DNA of 64,000 nucleotides from Hoeflea sp. (GCF_014359905.1 NZ_JACIYP010000004.1:1-64000); one strand, 5' to 3'. Positions 24,955 through 34,882 are shown, counted from the first letter of the stretch. Translations and numbers: made by a program. Notes: generated by a model not told the origin, from the letters alone.

Positions 24955-27909
24955 ATGAGCGATTCCACCAAAGACCGTAGGCCGCACGCCCGCCGGGGTT
25001 CCCTGCTCGACCATGCCGGCGAAGCGCCGCATGCGCCATTGCCTCAGCGCGTCCCGGCGCGGGAGTCCTCAGGCGCAGGGGAGCTGGGTCAGGTCCCCGC
25101 CCGGCCAGCTGCGGCCCGTCCCGCGCCTTCCCTGCTTTCCGCACCGTCGCGCACCGCGCGCCTGTCGACCGCCCGCTATGCCGCTGACCGTCACGAGGCG
25201 GCGCCATCGCCCGCGGAGGCCGCTCCGCCGCCCGCGCCAGCCCGGACCCAGCCGGCTCCGTCGAGCCACGAGAAGTTTGGCGACAAGATTGCACGCCTGA
25301 TCGGCACGATCCCGCCTCAGGCGAGCGAAGTCCCGTCGCCGGCAGCCCGCGATGATCAGGCTGCGCCGCGGCGCGAGAACCCTTCGGCTCCGGATATGGC
25401 AGATCAGGCATCCCCGCAGCGGGACGCCGAGGCACAGCACGATGCGCCCCGGGCGCCCGCGATGCGGCAGGCCGATCAAGGCCACGATGACCACTATCAC
25501 TGGCACGCCGCCGCGTCGGGAGGCAGTCCGGATGACGGCTCGCGCCCGCTGCTCGACGCTTCCATCCTGATTTCCGCCGTCGTGCGCTACTGGAAACAGA
25601 TCGCGGCCGCCGCCTTCATCGGCGCGCTTCTGGGCGTGCTTGTGGCCCTGTCGACGCCGCACCGGTATTACGCCGAAAGCCGGCTGTTCATTGACCCGCG
25701 CGAAATCCAGGTCACCGAGGACGACATCAGAAACCAGCAGCTGTCCACCGAAGCGATGCTCGCGATCACTGACAGCCAGTTGCAGATCCTGTCTTCCACC
25801 AGCGTGCTGCAGAAGGTCATTGCCGATCTCGGGCTGGATCGGGATCCTGAATTCAACGGTTCGCTGTCGACGGGCAGCCTCGCCGGCGGGCTCGCGCTGA
25901 TCAAGGAACTGTTCACCGGCGCGGGCGGTCCGTCCGACGCAGAACAGACCGCGCTCGAGACACTGCGCGATTCGCTCAGCGTCTCGCGCGATGCAAAAAC
26001 CTTTGTCATCATCGTCGGCGTGAGTTCGCGGGATCCGCAAAAATCGGCGCTCATCGCCAACCGGATTGTCGAGACCTACCTCGATTCCGAAGGTCAGGCG
26101 CAATCCAGCCTGCTTGAGCGGACGTCGGAATCCATCGACACCCGGATCAACGCGCTGCGCGCCGACCTCGATGCCGCCGAGCGCGAAGTCGAACGGTTCA
26201 AGGCGGAGAACGGGCTTGTCGGCGTCGGCGGCCAATATATCGATGACAAGGTGATCCTGGCGCTGAGCGATCAGCTTGCCAATGCGCGGGCCATGAAGGT
26301 CGGCATACGGGTCAAGGCCAACAATCTCGCCAACGTCAATATCGACGCCGTTCTCTCGGGCGCCTTCCCCGAGGAGCTGTTGTCGTCCAACCTGATCGAG
26401 CTGCGCAAGCAATTCACCGAGAGCAGGTCTAGCGCCGAATCTCTCGCCACCAGCCTCGGTCCGCGGCATCCGAGATACATTGCCGCAAAATCCGCCCTCG
26501 ACACGATCCGGGCTGAAATCAGCGCCGAACTGCGCCGCATTGTCGCCAGTTCCCAGACCGAACTGCAGCGCGCCGTCGAGACCGAGCAGGAACTGGCGAG
26601 CCAGATGGCGGTGGCCAAGAGCCGCGCCATGGATCAGTCGGTGGATTTCGTCACTTTGCGCGAACTCGAGCGCAAGGCCGCCGCCACCCGCGGCATCTAC
26701 GAAGCGTTCCTGACCCGTTCGCGCGAAACCAGCGAACGCTCCAATTTCTCCACCCGCAATGTCCGCGTGATTTCACCGGCCGAAGCGCCGCTTCAGCCAA
26801 TGGGGCCATCGCGCAAGCTGATTGCCATTGGCGGATTGTTCGCCGGCTTCTTCGCCGGTCTCGGGCTGGCTCTGCTGGCCGGCGCGGTCGAGAGCATCCG
26901 CGCCTACAATTCCGGTCCGGTGCAGGCCCGGTTTCAGACCCCGCCCTTCGGCGACTATCCGGTTGCCCCCAATCCCGGACCCCGGACGCCTCCCTCTGGT
27001 CCCGCCCGCCGCCGGCCGTCCGGCCGCAATGACGAGTCCGGCACGGATTTCGATCGGGCCGCCGACCAGGCGACCGCTACAGCCTTTATTGCCCCGCGTG
27101 CGCAGCGCGAGGCCGACCCTGTGCGCCATGAACCTGCGCCCGCGCAACGCGAACCCCTACAGCAGCCCGCGGCGGTTGCCGACGGTCACCCTGTCCCGCC
27201 CCGTCCCCTGCCGCAGGCTCGCTTCCAGCCTGCCGCCGCTGATGCTCCAGACACGGACCCCTATGCCGGCCACGAACATGCCCGGCGCGGATTTGAGCCG
27301 GCCTATCCCGCGCACGGCTTCATGCCCGCACAGCCGCAGCCCGGCTGGCAGCCGCAGCCCGCGGCGCCGGCCCCGCACCCGGCAGCCCCCTTTGCAGCGG
27401 CGCCGCATCCGGGAGCCCAAAACCCGCGCGCCTCCGAGCTGCACGTCCAGGATCCGCACATCCATTATCCGCACGCCCAGGATCCGAGGATGGGGCAACC
27501 GCTCTGGACGGCCGATCCGGCCCAGGGCCAGGCGCAGTCCTATCCCTATCCGGTCTATTCCTACCAGCCGGCTCCGGGGGCGGGTCATGCGGCCTTCCAT
27601 CACGCGCCGCAGCCCGGATCCGCCGCGCCCCAATCCGGCTACGGCATGCCCCCGGCCGCCTACGGCGTGTCCTATCCCAGCCACGCCGCGCCGCAGCCGG
27701 CGCCGGCCTGGCCGCAAGCCGCGCCGCCCATGCACCATCCGGCGCCTCAGCCCTATGCCGCAGCCTATCAGCCGGCCCCCGCTCATGTCAGTCCGCCGGC
27801 GCCGGCGCCCCAGCCGGCGCGCACCGATGCGGTCGACCGCATCCGCCGTGACATGGATGTGCTCCGGTCCCGCATTGACGGCTATGGCACGTCCCGCCGC
27901 CGCGCCTGA
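24955..27909 (+). CDS. Wzz/GumC-type chain-length protein with long Pro-rich ends
   Basis: Inner-membrane polysaccharide co-polymerase. The 984-aa protein has four parts: residues 1-200, Pro/Ala/Arg-rich cytosolic extension; the first membrane helix at about 214-234 ([20 protein letters not shown]); a periplasmic coiled-coil domain with the Wzz start motif [20 protein letters not shown] and the [20 protein letters not shown] region; and the second helix at about 621-646 ([20 protein letters not shown]), preceded by [16 protein letters not shown]. From about 650 to 984 comes a Pro/His/Gln/Tyr-rich tail, closing in a charged helix [19 protein letters not shown]. There is no Walker motif, so it is not a tyrosine kinase. 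Ordinary members are 450-750 aa. It opens rightward from the flippase promoter. Confidence 0.88.
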   Translation: MSDSTKDRRPHARRGSLLDHAGEAPHAPLPQRVPARESSGAGELGQVPARPAAARPAPSLLSAPSRTARLSTARYAADRHEAAPSPAEAAPPPAPARTQPAPSSHEKFGDKIARLIGTIPPQASEVPSPAARDDQAAPRRENPSAPDMADQASPQRDAEAQHDAPRAPAMRQADQGHDDHYHWHAAASGGSPDDGSRPLLDASILISAVVRYWKQIAAAAFIGALLGVLVALSTPHRYYAESRLFIDPREIQVTEDDIRNQQLSTEAMLAITDSQLQILSSTSVLQKVIADLGLDRDPEFNGSLSTGSLAGGLALIKELFTGAGGPSDAEQTALETLRDSLSVSRDAKTFVIIVGVSSRDPQKSALIANRIVETYLDSEGQAQSSLLERTSESIDTRINALRADLDAAEREVERFKAENGLVGVGGQYIDDKVILALSDQLANARAMKVGIRVKANNLANVNIDAVLSGAFPEELLSSNLIELRKQFTESRSSAESLATSLGPRHPRYIAAKSALDTIRAEISAELRRIVASSQTELQRAVETEQELASQMAVAKSRAMDQSVDFVTLRELERKAAATRGIYEAFLTRSRETSERSNFSTRNVRVISPAEAPLQPMGPSRKLIAIGGLFAGFFAGLGLALLAGAVESIRAYNSGPVQARFQTPPFGDYPVAPNPGPRTPPSGPARRRPSGRNDESGTDFDRAADQATATAFIAPRAQREADPVRHEPAPAQREPLQQPAAVADGHPVPPRPLPQARFQPAAADAPDTDPYAGHEHARRGFEPAYPAHGFMPAQPQPGWQPQPAAPAPHPAAPFAAAPHPGAQNPRASELHVQDPHIHYPHAQDPRMGQPLWTADPAQGQAQSYPYPVYSYQPAPGAGHAAFHHAPQPGSAAPQSGYGMPPAAYGVSYPSHAAPQPAPAWPQAAPPMHHPAPQPYAAAYQPAPAHVSPPAPAPQPARTDAVDRIRRDMDVLRSRIDGYGTSRRRA

Positions 27910-28052
27910 CGCCAGGCCCGCCTTGTTTTTTGACATGGGAGGACGCAAAGAGGCTATCAGCCCTTGCGTCTCGTTGCGTAGTGTCCCGCTCGAGGGCGCG
28001 CACGTCACTCACCCCTGACGGCGCGGGACAGGATATCGGGAAGGAAGTTTCC

Positions 28053-28952
28053 ATGGCGAAGGTGATTGACGGCAAGGCCGTCGCGGCGGAGGTCGTCGAG
28101 CAGGTGACTGCGGCGAGTGCGGCGCTCGAGGCACAGACCGGCGCCAGGCCAGGCCTCGCCGTAGTGATCGTCGGCAATGATCCGGCCTCCCATGTCTATG
28201 TCTCGTCCAAGAGCCGCATGGCCAAGCAGTGCGGCTTCAAGTCGGTGCAGCACACCTTGCCCGAGGACACCTCGCAGGCCGATCTCGAGGCGCTGGTCGC
28301 CTCCCTCAACGCCGATCCCGAGATCCACGGCATCCTGGTGCAACTGCCGCTGCCCACGCATCTTGATTCAGACGCCGTGATCCAGTCGATCCGGCCGGAG
28401 AAGGACGTCGATGGCCTGCATGTGGTCAATGCCGGCAAGCTGATGACCGGCGATCTGGAGGGCGGCCTGATCTCCTGCACGCCGGCCGGCGCCATGCTGT
28501 TCGTGCGCCAGACCCACGGCCCGGATCTCTCGGGCCTCAACGCCGTGGTCATCGGCCGCTCCAACCTGTTCGGCAAGCCGATGTCGGCGCTGCTGCTCGC
28601 CGCCAACGCCACCGTGACGACGGCGCATTCGCGCACCAGGGACTTGCCCGGCGTCTGCCGCAACGCCGATATCCTGGTGGCCGCCGTCGGCCGCCCGCAG
28701 ATGGTCAAGGCCTCCTGGGTCAAGCCCGGCGCCACCGTCATCGACGTCGGCATCAACCGCATCGACGCGCCCGAGCGGGGGCCAGGCAAGACCCGCCTCG
28801 TGGGCGACGTGGCCTTCGACGAATGCGCCGAAGTGGCAAGCGTCATCACCCCGGTCCCGGGCGGCGTCGGCCCCATGACCATCGCCATGCTGATGGCCAA
28901 CACCGTCATCGCCGCCATGCGCGCTCACGGCCTGAAGCCGCCGCGTTTTTGA
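28053..28952 (+). CDS. folD: Methylenetetrahydrofolate dehydrogenase/cyclohydrolase
   Basis: Cytosolic bifunctional enzyme that interconverts 5,10-methylene-, methenyl- and 10-formyl-THF, supplying one-carbon units. The 299-aa product starts at ATG 28053 with GGAAGGAAG upstream; an in-frame ATG at 27930 precedes a poorly conserved 41 residues. Motifs: the YxxxK catalytic pair in [43 protein letters not shown], the NADP site [18 protein letters not shown] and the C-terminal [19 protein letters not shown]. It stands alone and is followed by a strong hairpin. Confidence 0.97.
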   Translation: MAKVIDGKAVAAEVVEQVTAASAALEAQTGARPGLAVVIVGNDPASHVYVSSKSRMAKQCGFKSVQHTLPEDTSQADLEALVASLNADPEIHGILVQLPLPTHLDSDAVIQSIRPEKDVDGLHVVNAGKLMTGDLEGGLISCTPAGAMLFVRQTHGPDLSGLNAVVIGRSNLFGKPMSALLLAANATVTTAHSRTRDLPGVCRNADILVAAVGRPQMVKASWVKPGATVIDVGINRIDAPERGPGKTRLVGDVAFDECAEVASVITPVPGGVGPMTIAMLMANTVIAAMRAHGLKPPRF

Positions 28953-29002
28953 GGCTGGCTTGGGGTAAATCGGGCGGAGTGGATGTCGGGGCAGGTGGCT
29001 TG

Positions 29003-29036
29003 GGCCGGAGAGGGGTCACGAAACCCCTCTTCGGCC
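29003..29036 (+). terminator. Strong hairpin after folD
   Basis: A 14-bp stem with one G-T pair (29003-29016 with 29023-29036) closes a 6-base loop, 50 bp after the folD stop. There is no T run, so it may act as a mRNA 3'-end structure or a weak terminator. It marks the border of the lower-GC segment. Confidence 0.5.
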
Positions 29037-29929
29037 AATGTCCGCTATGCGCGCCCATCGCTGCCGTTCAGGCAGAGTTTGCATTTGACCGGAAGCGGAC
29101 GTCGCGTACACGGATGATGTTTGTCTCGCTACTGCGACTTTTGATCATATCGCTTCTTTTGTTCCGCTCAGATCACGGTAATGCTCAAGTAGGCCGGGAT
29201 TTTTATGCAGCTTCTCAGCAGGACTGCTAAACGAATCGATGATGAACGCGGGCCACGGAGCAGGTGTGTTCGGCGGCGCAACATACCGCAACGCGAAATC
29301 GCTATCTCTGCTGTGAAGCGGGGCCAGTAACCGAAGCTGTTTGACGATCTCAACCTCTGGATTTCGATTGAAATCATCGGCAGGCCATTTCCCGCTCCGT
29401 TCGGCAGTCGACCATGCCTTTATAGCTGAGAAGACGACTATGTTTCGGACAGACGCATTGGACGGCTCATCCCACAACTGATTGAGGTCGTGCCCAAACT
29501 CCCTTCGAACCTCTGCAATTGATCGCCCGGCTTGTAGCAACGGGAACTTGAGCAAGAGTTCGATGCCGTGTGCGGCAAGGTGCAGCACTGGTATCTTAAG
29601 CAGATTGGGCCGGCTTTCAAAAACCTCAGACTCCAGCAGCAGCCTGGCCGCACTTAGATAGCGGTGGGCTCCCGCAATTATCTGTCCATTCGGCGTTTCT
29701 ACAAATTCCACTGCCCAGCCCTCCCGGTCCACAATTGCCTTACGGGACGATGACAGAAGCGCGCAAGGCGAGGCGAGCGATAAATTATGAATGCCATACC
29801 AGATCACGCTGGTAGCGAATCTCGATGTCTAGGTTGCGCGCCCTATTCTGGTCTTTCACAGCGAACGGTGTGCTTCCCAAGATCTGCCATTCAGACTGCG
29901 CAAAGGCCCATCGGCGCGAAGCGGACTTT
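29037..29929. repeat. Imperfect inverted repeats flanking a low-GC segment
   Basis: Bases 29037-29050 match the reverse complement of 29916-29929 at 11 of 14 positions, sharing the core GTCCGCT/AGCGGAC. A further AGCGGAC copy lies near 29094. The arms bracket the HEPN-like gene. They may be remnants of a mobile element or copies of a short rhizobial interspersed repeat; a chance match is possible. Confidence 0.25.
29145..29807 (-). CDS. HEPN-like hypothetical protein
   Basis: A 220-aa protein with no signal peptide or membrane helix. The centre, VLHLAAHGIELLLKFPLLQA followed by RREFGHDLNQLWDE, has the shape of HEPN-superfamily proteins (helix with H-x-x-E-L-L-L-K, then a second helix starting F/Y-G-H-D-L). 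HEPN proteins include toxins, RNases and domains of unknown role; the typical R-x4-6-H ribonuclease motif is not clearly present. The segment is visibly less GC-rich than its neighbours. No antitoxin gene was recognised beside it. The ATG at 29807 is plausible but has no strong ribosome site, so a shorter form is possible. Confidence 0.55.
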   Translation of the reverse strand: MIWYGIHNLSLASPCALLSSSRKAIVDREGWAVEFVETPNGQIIAGAHRYLSAARLLLESEVFESRPNLLKIPVLHLAAHGIELLLKFPLLQAGRSIAEVRREFGHDLNQLWDEPSNASVRNIVVFSAIKAWSTAERSGKWPADDFNRNPEVEIVKQLRLLAPLHSRDSDFALRYVAPPNTPAPWPAFIIDSFSSPAEKLHKNPGLLEHYRDLSGTKEAI

Positions 29930-30078
29930 CGTTGCAATGATTTCAGATGGCGGCCACGCGGACAAAGCAATCCTTGATCAACTCGATTTCTCCAATGCAC
30001 CGCGCAGCCAGTTAAGCCGCCAACGAGTCTCAAAGCGGCGTCGAACCCCGGGGCGCGCTATCGGCATCGCCCGCGTCG

Positions 30079-30966
30079 CTAACCTTTCAGGAAGTCGACC
30101 AGCGCGCGCAGAGCGGGGGGCACCTGCCTGCGGCTGGGGTGGTAGAGATGAACGCCGTCGAAGGGCGGAGTCCATTCCTCCAGCACGGCCTCCAGGCGGT
30201 CCGCGGCGAGATCAGCGGCCACGTCCTCCTCCATGTGGAGGCTGACGCAGCCGCCTTGCCGAACCAGCGCCAGCGCAAGGTCGGTGGAGTTGCAGATCAG
30301 CGGCCCCTCGACCCTTTGCCGCAGGTCACGCCCATCCTTCTCGAACTCCCAGGGGGCGATGTCGCCGCTGCTCAGCCGGTGGTAGGCCACACAGGGATGA
30401 TCGCGCAGGTCGCGCGGGTGCGTGGGCCGGCCATGACGCTCCCAATACTCCGGCGTGGCCACCACGAGGTGCCGCAGCGGCGGGCCGACGCGGACGGCGA
30501 TCATGTCCTTCTCGACATCCTCGCCAAAGCGCAGCCCCGCGTCGAAGCCGTCCGCGACGATGTCCTGCAACTTGTCGTCCACCGTGACCTGCACGGTGAT
30601 GCCGGGATGGTCCGCCAGGAACGCCGGCAGCCGCCGGGCCAGAAAGGTCTGCGCGATCCAGTGAAACGTGGTGATCCGAACGATGCCCTCGGGGTCATCG
30701 CGGAAAGCGGCGAGGCCCGCCAGTCCGGCGTCGATCTCGGTCAGGGCCGGCCCGAGCCGGTCCAGCAGAGCCATGCCCGCCTCGGTCGGCGCAACGGAAC
30801 GTGTCGAGCGCGCCAGAAGACGCACTCCCAGCCGTTCCTCCAGACCCCGCATGGCATGGCTGAGCGCGGAAGGCGAGACGTGCAGTTCTGCCGCCGCGGC
30901 CGTGAAACTGCGCGTGCGCGCCACCGCGGCGAAGGCGGCCAGATCATTGAGCGGCATCCGCGCCAT
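30079..30966 (-). CDS. LysR-family transcriptional regulator
   Basis: A 295-aa LysR protein: N-terminal winged helix (residues 3-62: LNDLAAFAAVARTRSFTAAA then LHVSPSALSHAMRGLEERLG) and a periplasmic-binding-like effector domain (about 90-290, with FHWIAQTFLARRLPAFLADH). It is divergent from the aldo/keto reductase across 91 bp, the usual layout for a LysR regulator and its target. The effector is unknown. Confidence 0.92.
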   Translation of the reverse strand: MARMPLNDLAAFAAVARTRSFTAAAAELHVSPSALSHAMRGLEERLGVRLLARSTRSVAPTEAGMALLDRLGPALTEIDAGLAGLAAFRDDPEGIVRITTFHWIAQTFLARRLPAFLADHPGITVQVTVDDKLQDIVADGFDAGLRFGEDVEKDMIAVRVGPPLRHLVVATPEYWERHGRPTHPRDLRDHPCVAYHRLSSGDIAPWEFEKDGRDLRQRVEGPLICNSTDLALALVRQGGCVSLHMEEDVAADLAADRLEAVLEEWTPPFDGVHLYHPSRRQVPPALRALVDFLKG

Positions 30967-31057
30967 TGCTGAAATTTCCTCACAGGCTCATGGCACATGT
31001 AGCAGCTAATCCGCGGCGGTGCAGCCCCCTATATGTGTCGGGAAAAGGAGAACACCC

Positions 31058-32152
31058 ATGCAGATGACAGACGATCGCCCCTTCGGCCGTTCCGGCCTGA
31101 TCGTCAGCCCGCTTGCGCTTGGCACCATGACCTTCGGCGCCGGCCGCTGGGGCACGGACAAGCCGACCGTCCGGGCGATCTTTGACACCTATGTCGAGGC
31201 GGGTGGCAACCTGATCGACACGGCCGATGTCTACAGCGGCGGCGAGAGCGAAAGCATGCTGGGCAGCTTCCTCAAGGACAGCGGGATGCGCGACCGGCTG
31301 GTGATCTCGACCAAGGCGGGCTTCTCGCGATCCGAGGGCAAGCCGATGCACGCGGGCAATGGCGCCTACAACATCCGGCTCGGCATCGAGGGGTCGCTGA
31401 AGCGGCTTGGCGTGGACCGGATCGACCTCTTCTGGGTCCATGTCTGGGACCAGCTGACGCCCGCAGAGGAGGTGCTACGCACCCTTGCCGATGCCGTCGC
31501 GCGGGGCGAGATCCTCTACTACGGCTTCTCCAACGCCCCGTCCTGGTATGTGGCCAGGATCGCCACGCTGGCCGTGGCGCACGGTCTGCCGGGGCCCGTC
31601 GGCCTGCAGTACGCCTGGTCGCTGGTCGAGCGTGGGGTCGAGTTGGACCTGATGCCGATGGCACGCGAGTTCGGGCTGGGCATGATGCCCTGGAGTCCGC
31701 TGGGCGGCGGCCTGCTGACCGGAAAATACGGCCGCGAGAAACTCGCCGCCGCGTCCGAAGCCGCCAAGGTGCCCAACGTCGCGGACAAGGCCGAAGACCA
31801 GCCGCGCGAACGTCTGAACGGGTCCAACCCCTATGGCGGGATGCTGTTCACCGAGCGGAATTTCGACATCGTGGATACCGTCCGCGCAGTTGCCGCCGAA
31901 CTCGACGTGCCGATGGTGCAGGTTGCGCTGGCGTGGGTGCTGGGCCGGCCTGGGATGACCTCGCTTCTTCTCGGGGCCAGCCGCCCGGAACAATTGAAGG
32001 GCAACTTTGCAGCACTGTCTCTCGCGCTCTCGGACGACCAGCGTGCGCGCCTGGACGCGGCGAGCGCGCTTCCGTTGCTCAATCCGTATTTCATTTTCAA
32101 CCTGCCGAGCGAGATGCTCCACGGCGGGATGCAGGTGGCCCGGCCGGCGTGA
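31058..32152 (+). CDS. Aldo/keto reductase
   Basis: NADPH-dependent oxidoreductase with a TIM-barrel fold, 364 aa from ATG 31058 with AAAAGGAG 8 bases upstream. The family tetrad can be placed: Asp and Tyr in NLIDTADVYSGGESE, Lys in VISTKAGFSR, and His in FWVHVWD. Further family motifs are GRSGLIVSPLALGTMTFGAG and the cofactor-binding LGASRPEQL near the C-terminus. It belongs to the broad group that includes YajO/Tas-type reductases; the natural substrate is unknown. It is probably controlled by the divergent LysR protein. Confidence 0.9.
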   Translation: MQMTDDRPFGRSGLIVSPLALGTMTFGAGRWGTDKPTVRAIFDTYVEAGGNLIDTADVYSGGESESMLGSFLKDSGMRDRLVISTKAGFSRSEGKPMHAGNGAYNIRLGIEGSLKRLGVDRIDLFWVHVWDQLTPAEEVLRTLADAVARGEILYYGFSNAPSWYVARIATLAVAHGLPGPVGLQYAWSLVERGVELDLMPMAREFGLGMMPWSPLGGGLLTGKYGREKLAAASEAAKVPNVADKAEDQPRERLNGSNPYGGMLFTERNFDIVDTVRAVAAELDVPMVQVALAWVLGRPGMTSLLLGASRPEQLKGNFAALSLALSDDQRARLDAASALPLLNPYFIFNLPSEMLHGGMQVARPA

Positions 32153-32251
32153 CCTGTGCCCAATGGAATTCGGAGACTTGCCGGTCCACTCCCGGCCCCA
32201 TACTCCCCGCCTCGGCTTGCCGGCGCAGCCCATGCGCCTATGCCCCGCGCC

Positions 32252-33466
32252 CTACGCCCCCAGAATCTTCGGCACCTTGTTCGGCCGAAGCCGATGGGCG
32301 TCCGGCATCCCCTTTCCCAGCAAGGGCCGAAGATACAGCCGGAACTCGTCGGTGACGTCGTGGCCGGATGCGGCGATGAATTCGTCGGGCATCGTCCGGG
32401 TCTTTCCGGCAACCAGCTCCAGCGGAACCAGTTCGTAGTCGACCGAGTAGTGGCCGGTGCGCTTGATCGTCACCGATCCGTCGCGGTCGCCGAACATCCC
32501 GTACTGGACGGCCTTTTCGCCGACTTCGCGGGCTTCGTTCTGGTCCACATCGGACACGCATCCGACAAAACTGCGCTGGATATAACCGAGCGTATCGCCC
32601 CGGACCCGCGTGATCTTCAGCGCGTCCCTGACCTTCTGCGTCAACAGATCGGCCAGGGCGCCGCTTCCCGACAATTGCACATTGCCATGCGCGTCCCGTT
32701 CGATTTCCTTGGCCAGTTTGGCGATGATCGGTTCGCCCGAGCCGTCACGGATGCCTTCGCTGACGGCAACGACGCAGCGCCCGAGCCGGTCATACACCTG
32801 CTTGACGTCCCTGAGGAACCCGTCGATGTCGAAGGTCCGCTCTGGCATGTAGATCAGATGAGGACCGTCATCGGAGAATTTCTTGCCCAGCGCCGAGGCG
32901 GCGGTGAGAAAACCTGCATGGCGCCCCATGACGACGCCGATATAGATGCCGGGAAGCGCCGCATTGTCGAGATTGATGCCCATGAAGGCTTGCGCCACAT
33001 AGCGTGCGGCCGAGGGGAAACCTGGCGTATGGTCGTTCTCGACCAGGTCGTTGTCGATGGTCTTGGGAATGTGGATGCAGCGCAGATCGTAATCTGCCCT
33101 GCGCGCTTCGTCGTTGACGATGCGAACGGTGTCCGAGGAATCATTGCCCCCGGTGTAAAAGAAGTATCCGATCTGATGCGCCCGCAGGACCTTGAAAATT
33201 TCCTGGCAGTACTTCAGATCCGGTTTGTCGCGCGTGGAGCCCAGCGCCGAGGACGGCGTATTGGCGACCATCTCCAGATTATGGGTGGTCTCCTGGGTGA
33301 GATCGTAGAAATCCTCGTCCACGATCCCGCGCACGCCGTGCACGGCCCCGTAGATCAGCTCGACCGCGCGGAACTTGCGCGATTCGAGCACCGCGCCGAC
33401 CATCGACTGATTGATAACCGCCGTCGGACCACCCCCTTGGGCGACCAGTACTTTGCCGTGAAACAC
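32252..33466 (-). CDS. pfp: Phosphofructokinase, probably PPi-dependent
   Basis: Phosphorylates fructose 6-phosphate at C1. The 404-aa protein begins VLVAQGGGPTAVINQSMVGA, the form usual in PPi-type enzymes. The phosphate-donor motif reads GGND (106-109) in place of GGDG, and the catalytic motif reads PKTIDND (134-140) in place of PGTIDND; Asp109 and Lys135 are the residues known to exclude ATP and allow pyrophosphate. Asp138 is the catalytic base. The enzyme would be reversible. Most rhizobia lack ATP phosphofructokinase and use the Entner-Doudoroff route, so this gene supplies a separate link. It is convergent with the aldo/keto reductase. Confidence 0.85.
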   Translation of the reverse strand: MFHGKVLVAQGGGPTAVINQSMVGAVLESRKFRAVELIYGAVHGVRGIVDEDFYDLTQETTHNLEMVANTPSSALGSTRDKPDLKYCQEIFKVLRAHQIGYFFYTGGNDSSDTVRIVNDEARRADYDLRCIHIPKTIDNDLVENDHTPGFPSAARYVAQAFMGINLDNAALPGIYIGVVMGRHAGFLTAASALGKKFSDDGPHLIYMPERTFDIDGFLRDVKQVYDRLGRCVVAVSEGIRDGSGEPIIAKLAKEIERDAHGNVQLSGSGALADLLTQKVRDALKITRVRGDTLGYIQRSFVGCVSDVDQNEAREVGEKAVQYGMFGDRDGSVTIKRTGHYSVDYELVPLELVAGKTRTMPDEFIAASGHDVTDEFRLYLRPLLGKGMPDAHRLRPNKVPKILGA

Positions 33467-33678
33467 TGAGATTCCTTCCTGTACTTGTTTTCGTAAACTG
33501 GCACCGACGGTGGCCCGTGAACAAGCTTTTAATGCGGTGGGCGATGCGATGGAAGCAGACTTCGCCGCGCTCCGTGGCGTTTGGTCGGCGACCAGCGCCG
33601 GCTTTCCCCCCGTCGCGGCCGAGGCTGGCCCTCCTGCCGGGCCCTGAATGCATCGCCGGCATCACGCCACCGCTCCCG

Positions 33679-34752
33679 TTACTCCGCCGCCTGTGGCGAT
33701 CCCCGCCGGCCCGCCTTCCGCTCCGCAGGCGCCGGCCCCGTCGATGCCCGCACGATCAGCTCCACCGGCCAGATCTCCTGCACGTCGCCCGATTCGGCGC
33801 CCGTGATGATGTTGACCAGCCGTTCGCAGATGCGCGCGCCCGCCGCCCGGATCGACGAGCGGGTGGTCGAGAGCGGCACCGTGAAGCTTTCGGGCTTGAG
33901 GAAGGGGAACACGTCGTCATGGGTGATGACGGACACGTCCCGGGGCATCCTGAGCCCGAGCTGGTTGAAGGCGCGCACGATCCCCAGCGTCATGAACATC
34001 GATGCGCTGAGCACGCCGGTGGGCCTCGTGGCGGCGTCGGTGTCGCGGAACAGCACCATCGCCAGCCGGTAGCCATTGTCCGCGTTCATCGCCGCCGAGT
34101 GGTGCCTGAGGCTCCCGGGCGGCAGGCCGTGGGCGGCCATCGCCCGGGTCACGCCGTCGAGCCGGTGCACCGCGAAGGCGAAGTCGGTGTCGCCGTTGAT
34201 GAAGGCGAGCCGCGTGTGGCCGAGCTGCAGGAGCAGCCGCGCCGCGTCATGGAACGCGCCCTCGTTGTCGATGTCGACGAAGGCGTAGCCCTCCGCCGGC
34301 ATCAGCGCCCGTCCATGCGCGACGAAGGGCAGGCCGAGATCCCGCACCAGCGCGATCCGCTGCTCGTCGTTGCGCATCGAGGACAGGTAGATCCCGTCCA
34401 CCGAGCGGGTGGCGGCGATGCGGCGATAGGCGTCGCTCTCGCGCTCATAGGGCGCGGGCGTCAGCGACAGGTCGACCTCGCGCGTGAGCGCGTGTTCGCC
34501 AAGTCCCGACAGGAACTCGACGAAATGCGGGTCGAGATCGACATTGCGCCCCACCGGCAGCACATAGCCGATCGAGCCGGCGCGGCCGGTGGCGAGCTTG
34601 CGGGCGTTGGAATTGGGCTTGTAGCCATGGCGCTGCGCCGCCTCGAGCACCCGGCGGCGGGTCGGCTCGGCCACTTCCGGATAACCGTTGAGCGCGCGGC
34701 TGACTGTGGTCTGCGATACTTGAAGAAGCTCTGACAACTGTTTGAGGTTCAC
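33679..34752 (-). CDS. aglR: LacI-family regulator of alpha-glucoside use
   Basis: LacI/GalR-type repressor (357 aa). The start is taken as GTG 34752, giving VNLKQLSELLQVSQTTVSRA, the usual LacI N-terminus with the helix-turn-helix at residues 1-25 and hinge helix SNARKLATGRAGSIGYVLP. A longer frame from ATG 34833 would add 27 residues of no family character and would place an operator palindrome inside the coding region. The sugar-binding domain runs from about 60 to 335. It is divergent from aglEFGAK, as in Sinorhizobium. Identical CAAAGCGCTTTG operators precede both transcripts, so AglR probably represses itself and the operon. Confidence 0.9.
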   Translation of the reverse strand: MNLKQLSELLQVSQTTVSRALNGYPEVAEPTRRRVLEAAQRHGYKPNSNARKLATGRAGSIGYVLPVGRNVDLDPHFVEFLSGLGEHALTREVDLSLTPAPYERESDAYRRIAATRSVDGIYLSSMRNDEQRIALVRDLGLPFVAHGRALMPAEGYAFVDIDNEGAFHDAARLLLQLGHTRLAFINGDTDFAFAVHRLDGVTRAMAAHGLPPGSLRHHSAAMNADNGYRLAMVLFRDTDAATRPTGVLSASMFMTLGIVRAFNQLGLRMPRDVSVITHDDVFPFLKPESFTVPLSTTRSSIRAAGARICERLVNIITGAESGDVQEIWPVELIVRASTGPAPAERKAGRRGSPQAAE

Positions 34753-34773
34753 GGTACGAGGATCCAGTTCTTT

Positions 34774-34785
34774 CAAAGCGCTTTG
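34774..34785. promoter_or_regulatory. LacI-type operator at aglR
   Basis: The 12-bp perfect palindrome CAAAGCGCTTTG with a central CG, typical of LacI/GalR sites. It lies 21 bp upstream of the chosen aglR start, consistent with autoregulation. Confidence 0.75.
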
Positions 34786-34882
34786 GAAAACCGGTCGCAA
34801 TTGCTCTGTCCCGCCCGCTCCCAAGTCTGTCATTTAATCGTAACTCGACTGTCAAAAAAAGCAAAAATCTCGCACCCCGCAC

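Noticed and set aside
29785-30245. Open frames on both strands beside the HEPN-like gene, considered as an antitoxin
   Set aside because: Arg/Ser-rich translations, no ribosome site and no similarity to known antitoxins.
34753-34833. Longer N-terminus for AglR
   Set aside because: Adds sequence foreign to LacI proteins, lacks a good ribosome site and buries an operator in the coding region.
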